From an uncultured bacterium (lineage in GTDB: Bacteria; Verrucomicrobiota; Verrucomicrobiia; CAIQCK01): a DNA stretch of 64,000 nucleotides. Of this stretch, positions 59,194 to 64,000 are shown piece after piece. The notes below the pieces were generated by a model. The model was not told the DNA's origin. It saw only the letters and a list, made by a program, of their open reading frames with translations, and ran no database searches. Made by a program: the position numbers and the translations under genes. Location of the stretch: NCBI GenBank assembly GCA_903870275.1, contig CAIQCK010000073.1, positions 62,001 to 126,000 of the forward strand. The letters run 5' to 3'. Every line of letters begins with the position of its first letter. The stretch's first letter is position 1.

Positions 59194-60136
59194 AGACGGA
59201 GATAAGCCAGCCGGCATTAGCCACGGATGAACACCGATTCACGCTGATGGCGGAATGATTCTGACCGATGATTGTTGATCGCTGACTGCGGACCATGCCT
59301 CCGCACTATTTGCCGAGTGCCTTCAGTTCGGCGCGGGCAAGTGCCGTGAGCTTCTCCACATCGGCTTGACGGGCCGCCTCCCGCCCAGGCCCGTGGAGCG
59401 ACCCAACCGCGCGACCGGCCTCGCGACAACAGCAGCGATTTTCTCTTGACACGATAGATAATTCGCTATACGTTCCGCCCTGTAATGAAGACCGCCATCA
59501 TGCGAGCAGAGGGAGTCCCGCCGGAGGCCCCAAAGGGCGGCCGGAAACAATCCACGGATTGCACGGAAAGGCCCGAGGCGGCGTTAAGCCGCCAAACGCG
59601 GGAAAAACAGACCGTGGTCGGCCTGGCGGGCACGCCGCATCCGGGTCGCCGAAAGTGGCAAAACCGCCCCTACATGGCAGGCGGCTGCCGGTGGCGGGGC
59701 CCTCATCCTCCCCACCGATCACATGTGTTCGTTTTTCAAAACGAACCCATATGACGGCCTTGGTCAAAACTGAAAAACGTCGTTTTCCTATGGAAAACGT
59801 GTGTTTCGATCTCCAGGGGTGGGCAAATCAAGAAAGCTTTTTTACGAAACGAACCCAAATGATTCAGCCCCGCCCCTCGGTATTTCACCGGTTGCTGCCA
59901 TGTTGAAGGACCGCGCATTCCCGACAACATTTTCAAACCGCCACCGCCCTGTCAGCGTCCCGCTTGCGGTTGCGGCTCCGCCGCGCCGGGCATTCCGTGG
60001 TTCCACATTTTTCTCGCCGGCGTTGGGTGGTTCCGCCGGTTCCAGCGAGCGAAATTTGCGCGAGATTCTTTTTGTCGGGTTGCAGGGCGTGTGCTAGCCT
60101 CCGCGCGATTTGTCGCGTCAATATACGGACACAACG
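59194..60136. other. 943-nt intergenic with repeats, promoter-like motif and a C-terminal remnant
   Basis: No intact gene. A minus-strand frame ending in TAG at 59308-59310 reads REAARQADVEKLTALARAEL then KALGK, which looks like the C-terminus of a lost protein. TTGACA (59446-59451) and TATACG (59467-59472) form a plus-strand promoter-like pair with short 15-nt spacing, before a weak 89-codon frame (59485-59754). Palindromic ACGAACCCA repeats lie at about 59729-59870. Confidence 0.45.
59729..59870. repeat. ACGAACCCA(T/A)ATGA repeat pair
   Basis: AACGAACCCATATGAC (near 59739-59754) and AACGAACCCAAATGAT (near 59849-59864) are direct repeats. The first is preceded by GTTCGTTTT so that GTTCGTTTT-TC-AAAACGAAC forms a perfect hairpin. 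Confidence 0.6.
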
Positions 60137-61366
60137 ATGATAAAGTGGATTATTTCGATTTTGCTGCTCGCGGCGGTTGCGGCCGGCGGTTGGTGGTGGT
60201 GGTCGCAGTCTTCCGCCAAGGATAAAACCACGGCATACGAGACCGCCGAGGTGGCGCGCGGGCCGATCACGGCCATTGTCAGCGCCACCGGCACGCTCAA
60301 TCCGACGACCACCGTGCTGGTGGGCAGCCAGGTTAGCGGGATCATCCAGGCGCTTCGCGCGGATTACAACACGATGGTGACCAGCAACCAGGTGGTGGCC
60401 ATCATCGAACAGCAGCCTTTCAAGATCAAGGTGCAGCAGAACGAGGCTGCCGTTGCCAAAGCCAAGGCCACCGCCGCATTGGCGAGGGCGACACTGGCGC
60501 GGCAGAAGCAACTCATCACCGGCAATCTGGTGAGCCAGGCCGATATGGATGCGGCGCAGGCGCAATACGATCAGACCGCCGCCGACGTCATCTCCGCGCA
60601 GGCGTCGTTGGAGAGCGCGAAAGTGGACCTCGCCCATACCACCATCTACTCGCCGGTGGACGGCATGGTGTTGACGCGCAGCGTGGATGTCGGGCAGACC
60701 GTCGCGGCCAGCTTGTCGGCGCCGACGCTGTTCACCATCGCGAAAGATCCGCGGCAGATGCAGATTGACGCCAACGTGGACGAGGCCGACGTCGGCCAGG
60801 TGGAGGTGGGGCATCCGGTGAATTTCACGGTGGACGCCTATCCCGACCTGACCTTCCAGGGCCGCGTCACGCAGGTGCGCAACGCGCCGATCATGGTGCA
60901 GAACGTGGTCACCTACGACACCATCATCAGCGTGGACAATTCCGACATGAAACTGAAACCGGGCATGACCGCCAACGTGACGGTCCTGGTGGACACGCAC
61001 CCAAACGCACTGCGCGTTCCGAACAAGGCGTTGCGGTTCAAGCTGCCGGAGGAGAACGGCAAAAAGAAAAAGAGCGAGCCGCACTGGACGTGGTCCGACC
61101 TGCGCGGCAAGGGTTCCAGCGAAAAGAAGAAGTCCGCCATTCAAAAACCGCCGGGCCAGCAAGTCTATGTGTTGCGCGCCGACAAGCCCGTGGCCGTCGC
61201 CATCCGCACCGGCCTCAACGACGGCCAGTTCACGGAGATTCTCGAAGGGCTGAAGGAAGGCGACAAGGTGATCACCTCCATCTCCTCGCCGAAGTCCGCG
61301 AGCACTCAGTCGCTCACCAATCCCTTTGCCCCGCCGAAGGCGCCGCCCGGCAGTCGCAGACAGTAA
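60137..61366 (+). CDS. macA: MacA-like periplasmic adaptor
   Basis: A 409-residue membrane-fusion protein of an ABC efflux system: one N-terminal membrane helix (IISILLLAAVAAGGWWWW), a lipoyl half-motif (VLVGSQVSGIIQALRADYNTMV), an alpha-helical hairpin (EAAVAKAKATAALARATLARQK), the second lipoyl half (STIYSPVDG-type VDLAHTTIYSPVDGMV), a beta-barrel and a membrane-proximal domain. A Lys-rich insert (ENGKKKKSEPHWTWSDLRGK) interrupts the C-terminal part. It is followed by macB genes 6 nt downstream. Confidence 0.9.
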   Translation: MIKWIISILLLAAVAAGGWWWWSQSSAKDKTTAYETAEVARGPITAIVSATGTLNPTTTVLVGSQVSGIIQALRADYNTMVTSNQVVAIIEQQPFKIKVQQNEAAVAKAKATAALARATLARQKQLITGNLVSQADMDAAQAQYDQTAADVISAQASLESAKVDLAHTTIYSPVDGMVLTRSVDVGQTVAASLSAPTLFTIAKDPRQMQIDANVDEADVGQVEVGHPVNFTVDAYPDLTFQGRVTQVRNAPIMVQNVVTYDTIISVDNSDMKLKPGMTANVTVLVDTHPNALRVPNKALRFKLPEENGKKKKSEPHWTWSDLRGKGSSEKKKSAIQKPPGQQVYVLRADKPVAVAIRTGLNDGQFTEILEGLKEGDKVITSISSPKSASTQSLTNPFAPPKAPPGSRRQ

Positions 61367-61372
61367 CCGGCC

Positions 61373-62173
61373 ATGACCGCAGGCAGCTCCATCGCGCAAA
61401 GCCCGGAGCCGATTATCCGGGTTGAGAATCTCCAGAAGACCTACCAAATGGGCGAGGTGGCGGTCCACGCGTTGCGTGGCATCTCGCTGAACATCTCGCG
61501 CGGCGAGTTTGTCGCCATCATGGGTCACAGCGGTTCCGGCAAGTCCACCTTCATGAACCTCATCGGCTGCCTCGACCGCGGCAACGGCGGCCGTTACATG
61601 CTCGAAGGCGTGGACGCCAGCACGCGCAACCGTGACGAGCTGGCGAAGTTGCGCAACGCGAAAATCGGCTTTGTGTTTCAGGGCTTCAACCTCCTCTCGC
61701 GCACCACCGCGCTGGAGAACGTCGAGCTGCCGCTGGTTTACGCCGGCGTGCCGCGGCGCGAGCGTCGCCGCCGCGCGGAAGAGGCGCTGAAGATCGTCAA
61801 CCTCGCAGATCGGATGGATCACCGGTCGAACCAGTTGTCCGGCGGCCAGCAGCAGCGAGTCGCCATCGCGCGGGCGCTGGTCGTTCACCCGGCGATCATT
61901 CTCGCCGACGAGCCAACCGGCAACCTCGACAGCCGCACCGCCGTCGAGATCATGGGCGTGTTCCAGCAGTTGAACCGCCAGCACCACATGACCATTTTGG
62001 TGGTCACGCACGAGCCGGACATCGCCCAATACACCCGCCGCATTGTCCACTTCCACGACGGTCGCATCAGCAACGACGCCATCGTGTCCAACCCGCGCGA
62101 TGCCGCCGCCGATCTCGCCGCCATGCCGCAGCTCGACGAGGCCGTTCAATCCATCGCCGCCGCCGCGCCATGA
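61373..62173 (+). CDS. macB: MacB/LolD-type ABC transporter ATPase
   Basis: A 266-residue ATPase with Walker A GHSGSGKST, Q-loop FQGFNLL, signature LSGGQQQRVAIARAL, Walker B ILADEPTGNLD and the H-loop VVTHEPD. In canonical MacB the ATPase is fused to the permease; here it is separate, with a 4-nt overlap to the permease gene, as in many split MacAB systems. It exports macrolides, peptides or lipoproteins in relatives. Confidence 0.92.
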   Translation: MTAGSSIAQSPEPIIRVENLQKTYQMGEVAVHALRGISLNISRGEFVAIMGHSGSGKSTFMNLIGCLDRGNGGRYMLEGVDASTRNRDELAKLRNAKIGFVFQGFNLLSRTTALENVELPLVYAGVPRRERRRRAEEALKIVNLADRMDHRSNQLSGGQQQRVAIARALVVHPAIILADEPTGNLDSRTAVEIMGVFQQLNRQHHMTILVVTHEPDIAQYTRRIVHFHDGRISNDAIVSNPRDAAADLAAMPQLDEAVQSIAAAAP

Positions 62174-63390
62174 ACCCGCTCTCTGTTTTGCCGGTCGCCT
62201 GGCTCGCGTTGATGCGCCACAAAATGCGCGCGGTGCTGACCACGCTCGGCATCATGATCGGCGTCGCCTCCGTCATCGCGATGGTCGCCGTCGGCAGCGG
62301 CGCGCGGATGATGATCGAGGCGCAGGTCGCCTCGCTTGGCGCGAACATGCTGATGATTTTTCCCGGCAGCACCAACCAGAGCGGTCTGCGCGGCGGCATG
62401 GGCAGCGTCTCCCGTTTCACCGAGGCCGACGGCAGGGCGATCAACGACGAGTGTCCCAACGTCGCCGCCTGCACGCCTGTGGTCAACTACTCCGGCCGCG
62501 CTGTCTACGGCAACCAGAACTGGCCCACGAGAATCAACGGCGTTTATCCCAACTACACCGAAATCCGCGACTGGCCGCTGAGCGCCGGCAAGCTGTTCAC
62601 CGAGCAGGACGTGGAGCGGGCCACCAAAGTCTGTCTGCTCGGCCAGACCGTCGTGGACAACCTGTTCCCTGACGGCGGCGATCCCGTTGGCCTGTATGTC
62701 CGCGTCCGCAACATTCCGTTCCGCATCCTTGGCGTCCTCGAACGCAAAGGCCAGTCGCCCTTTGGCGCCGACCAGGACGACACGATTATCGCGCCGTTCA
62801 CCACCGTCCAGCACCGCCTGCTGAACACCACCTCCGTTTATATCTTCATGTGTTCCGCCTCCAGCACCGACACCATCTACAAGGCGCAGGACGAAATCAC
62901 CGCGCTCTTCCGCCAGCGCCACCGCCTTCAGCCCGACCAGGACGACGACTTCACCATCCGCAACCAGGCCGACCTTCTCAAGGCGCAGACCGAAAGCTCC
63001 GGTGTCATGCAGATGCTCCTCGGCGCCATCGCCTCCATCTCGTTGCTCGTTGGCGGCATCGGCATCATGAATATCATGCTCGTCAGCGTCACCGAGCGCA
63101 CACGCGAGATCGGCATCCGCATGGCCATCGGCGCGCGCGGCCGCGACATCCTCCTGCAATTCCTCATCGAAGCCGTCGTGCTCGCCCTCGCCGGCGGGAT
63201 GGTCGGCATCGGCATCGGCGTCGGCGCCACGCAGTTGATCACGTATGTCCTGAACTGGCCCACGCTGCTCTCGCCGTTTTCGATCGTCGCCGCCTTCGGT
63301 TCCGCCGGCATCACCGGCATCTGCTTCGGCTTCTTCCCCGCCACCAAGGCCGCCAAGCTCAACCCCATTGACGCGCTGCGATACGAGTAG
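62170..63390 (+). CDS. MacB-type FtsX-family permease
   Basis: A 406-residue permease: the first membrane helix (VLTTLGIMIGVASVIAMVAVG), a large periplasmic MacB_PCD domain (about 45-250, with TKVCLLGQTVVDNLFPDG) and three C-terminal helices (LLGAIASISLLVGGIGIMNIMLVSV, FLIEAVVLALAGGMVGIG, IVAAFGSAGITGICFGFFPA) with the family ending KAAKLNPIDALRYE. It works with the ATPase and the MacA-like adaptor; the substrate is unknown. Confidence 0.92.
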   Translation: MNPLSVLPVAWLALMRHKMRAVLTTLGIMIGVASVIAMVAVGSGARMMIEAQVASLGANMLMIFPGSTNQSGLRGGMGSVSRFTEADGRAINDECPNVAACTPVVNYSGRAVYGNQNWPTRINGVYPNYTEIRDWPLSAGKLFTEQDVERATKVCLLGQTVVDNLFPDGGDPVGLYVRVRNIPFRILGVLERKGQSPFGADQDDTIIAPFTTVQHRLLNTTSVYIFMCSASSTDTIYKAQDEITALFRQRHRLQPDQDDDFTIRNQADLLKAQTESSGVMQMLLGAIASISLLVGGIGIMNIMLVSVTERTREIGIRMAIGARGRDILLQFLIEAVVLALAGGMVGIGIGVGATQLITYVLNWPTLLSPFSIVAAFGSAGITGICFGFFPATKAAKLNPIDALRYE

Positions 63391-63455
63391 AAGGCAGGAT
63401 CGGCGCGACGCCGTCCGCTTGTGATATGGTTTCAGACGGCGTAATCGGCAGCAGT

Positions 63456-63511
63456 CTCACGCCAAGACGCGAAGACACGGAAGTCTTTGCGCCTTGGCGT
63501 CTTTGCGTGAG
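63456..63511. terminator. bidirectional hairpin between macB permease and TPR gene
   Basis: Arms CTCACGCCAAGACGC and GCGTCTTTGCGTGAG (one mismatch) with internal repeated GAAG/CTTC units, centred between convergent genes. Its sequence style (tandem-unit arms) matches the interspersed repeats elsewhere. Confidence 0.65.
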
Positions 63512-63520
63512 CTTTTGTGT

Positions 63521-64000
63521 TTACGTCGCGGCACCCCAGTCGGCGAGCTGGGAGATAACGGTGGTGGCAGTGGGTTCGCCGAGTTCCTTGTAAACCCGCA
63601 GGGCGGCCTCGGCGTTGGAAATGGCGGCGGAACGATTGCCGAGTTTGTGAAAGGTGAGGGAGGACATCCAATGGGCGTTGGCCTCGCCGCGGCGGTCGCC
63701 GAGGTCGCGGTAGATGAGCAGGGCTTGCTCGAAGAGTTCGATCGGCTCGAAGAGGTCGCCGTGCGCCTCGTGGACCAGGCCGAGGTTGCCGAGGGCATCG
63801 GCTTCGCCCTGGCGGTCGTGAAGCTCGCGGTAGATGGCCAGCGCTTGTTCGTAGGCGGCGATGGATTTGCGGTGCGCGCCGGCATCCAGATGCGCCGCGC
63901 CCAACGCGGCCAGCGCGTCGGCTTCGTTATGGCGGTCGCTCATCTCGCGCGCGAAGGCAACCCGCTGCTCGATCTGGTCGATGGAATGGCGGACTTTCTC
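63521..64000 (-). CDS. TPR-repeat protein, 5' end cut by window edge
   Basis: The frame is open from the stop at 63521 to the window end (159 codons), so the gene continues beyond it. At least three tetratricopeptide repeats are visible (ALAALGAAHLDAGAHRKSIAAYEQAL, ALGNLGLVHEAHGDLFEPIELFEQAL, AHWMSSLTFHKLGNRSAAISNAEAAL) of the Kinesin-light-chain type with IYR(E/D)L linkers. It is a protein-interaction module; full domain content is unknown. Confidence 0.85.
   Translation of the reverse strand, partial: EKVRHSIDQIEQRVAFAREMSDRHNEADALAALGAAHLDAGAHRKSIAAYEQALAIYRELHDRQGEADALGNLGLVHEAHGDLFEPIELFEQALLIYRDLGDRRGEANAHWMSSLTFHKLGNRSAAISNAEAALRVYKELGEPTATTVISQLADWGAAT

Noticed and set aside
59485..59754. 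89-codon plus frame after a promoter-like motif
   Set aside because: Proline/arginine-rich, spans repeat sequence, and has no SD or family similarity; kept only as a note in the intergenic entry.
59729..59870. Possible CRISPR array from spaced repeats
   Set aside because: Only two imperfect copies, about 110 nt apart, with no further units or cas genes.

Overview
The window looks like a chromosomal segment from a GC-rich (roughly 60%) bacterium of the PVC superphylum, most likely a Verrucomicrobiota-type anaerobe. The pointers are a PEP-CTERM tail, a DUF2961/GH172 hydrolase, an HzsA-related multidomain cytochrome, Tat-exported sugar-enzyme folds, very large secreted repeat proteins, and abundant intergenic hairpin repeats. 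Assignment below phylum is not possible from sequence reading alone.

Positions 233-16335 (minus strand) are the metabolic centrepiece. This is a compact CODH/acetyl-CoA synthase (Wood-Ljungdahl carbonyl branch) operon with mostly overlapping or near-touching genes. In transcription order it holds a zinc-ribbon protein, CooC, a core-MetE-like methyltransferase, a second CooC-type ATPase, CooS/AcsA, an AcsB::AcsD fusion, AcsC, a response-regulator::CooF fusion ferredoxin, NuoE-, NuoF- and short NuoG-like subunits, and AcsV (RACo). The layout suggests a CODH/ACS wired through a CooF-type ferredoxin to an NAD(H) module, with its own corrinoid reactivation and a route from the methyl-corrinoid to methionine. 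AcsE, formate dehydrogenase and the THF branch are not in the window. A decayed homocysteine S-methyltransferase fragment sits just upstream.

Positions 16.5-25.4 kb are a scarred accessory region. It contains a PEP-CTERM and an MFS gene, both lacking their 5' ends at one deletion junction, two intact carbohydrate-active enzymes (GH172-like and GH27), and a decayed plasmid- or phage-type module (two HTH proteins, an inactivated Toprim primase, a broken DUF3631 helicase).

Positions 25.4-37.7 kb (minus) form a four-gene operon of exported proteins. It has a stand-alone arylsulfotransferase-like propeller, a ~2800-residue protein with two more such propellers plus DUF1566 and SUMF1-like lectin modules, a small exported protein and a dockerin-type protein.

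Positions 38.3-41.6 kb are housekeeping: tRNA-Thr(CGT), SRP RNA, dnaX, ybaB/ebfC and recR. Positions 41.9-49.2 kb hold an SGNH hydrolase, an ATC-hydrolase-like protein, a large secreted GGDDxY solenoid/HEAT protein whose coding sequence has absorbed several repeat elements, a phosphoesterase and a propeller. Positions 49.2-59.2 kb are a sugar-metabolism group with Tat or Sec signals (mannonate dehydratase, fucose-isomerase-like, aldo/keto-reductase-like, sugar epimerase, HzsA-related cytochrome, GH5-like hydrolase). Positions 60.1-63.4 kb encode a MacA-MacB type efflux system, and the right edge cuts a TPR protein.

Recurring throughout are short palindromic or minisatellite repeats. Several are intergenic terminator-like hairpins, and some lie in frame inside genes.
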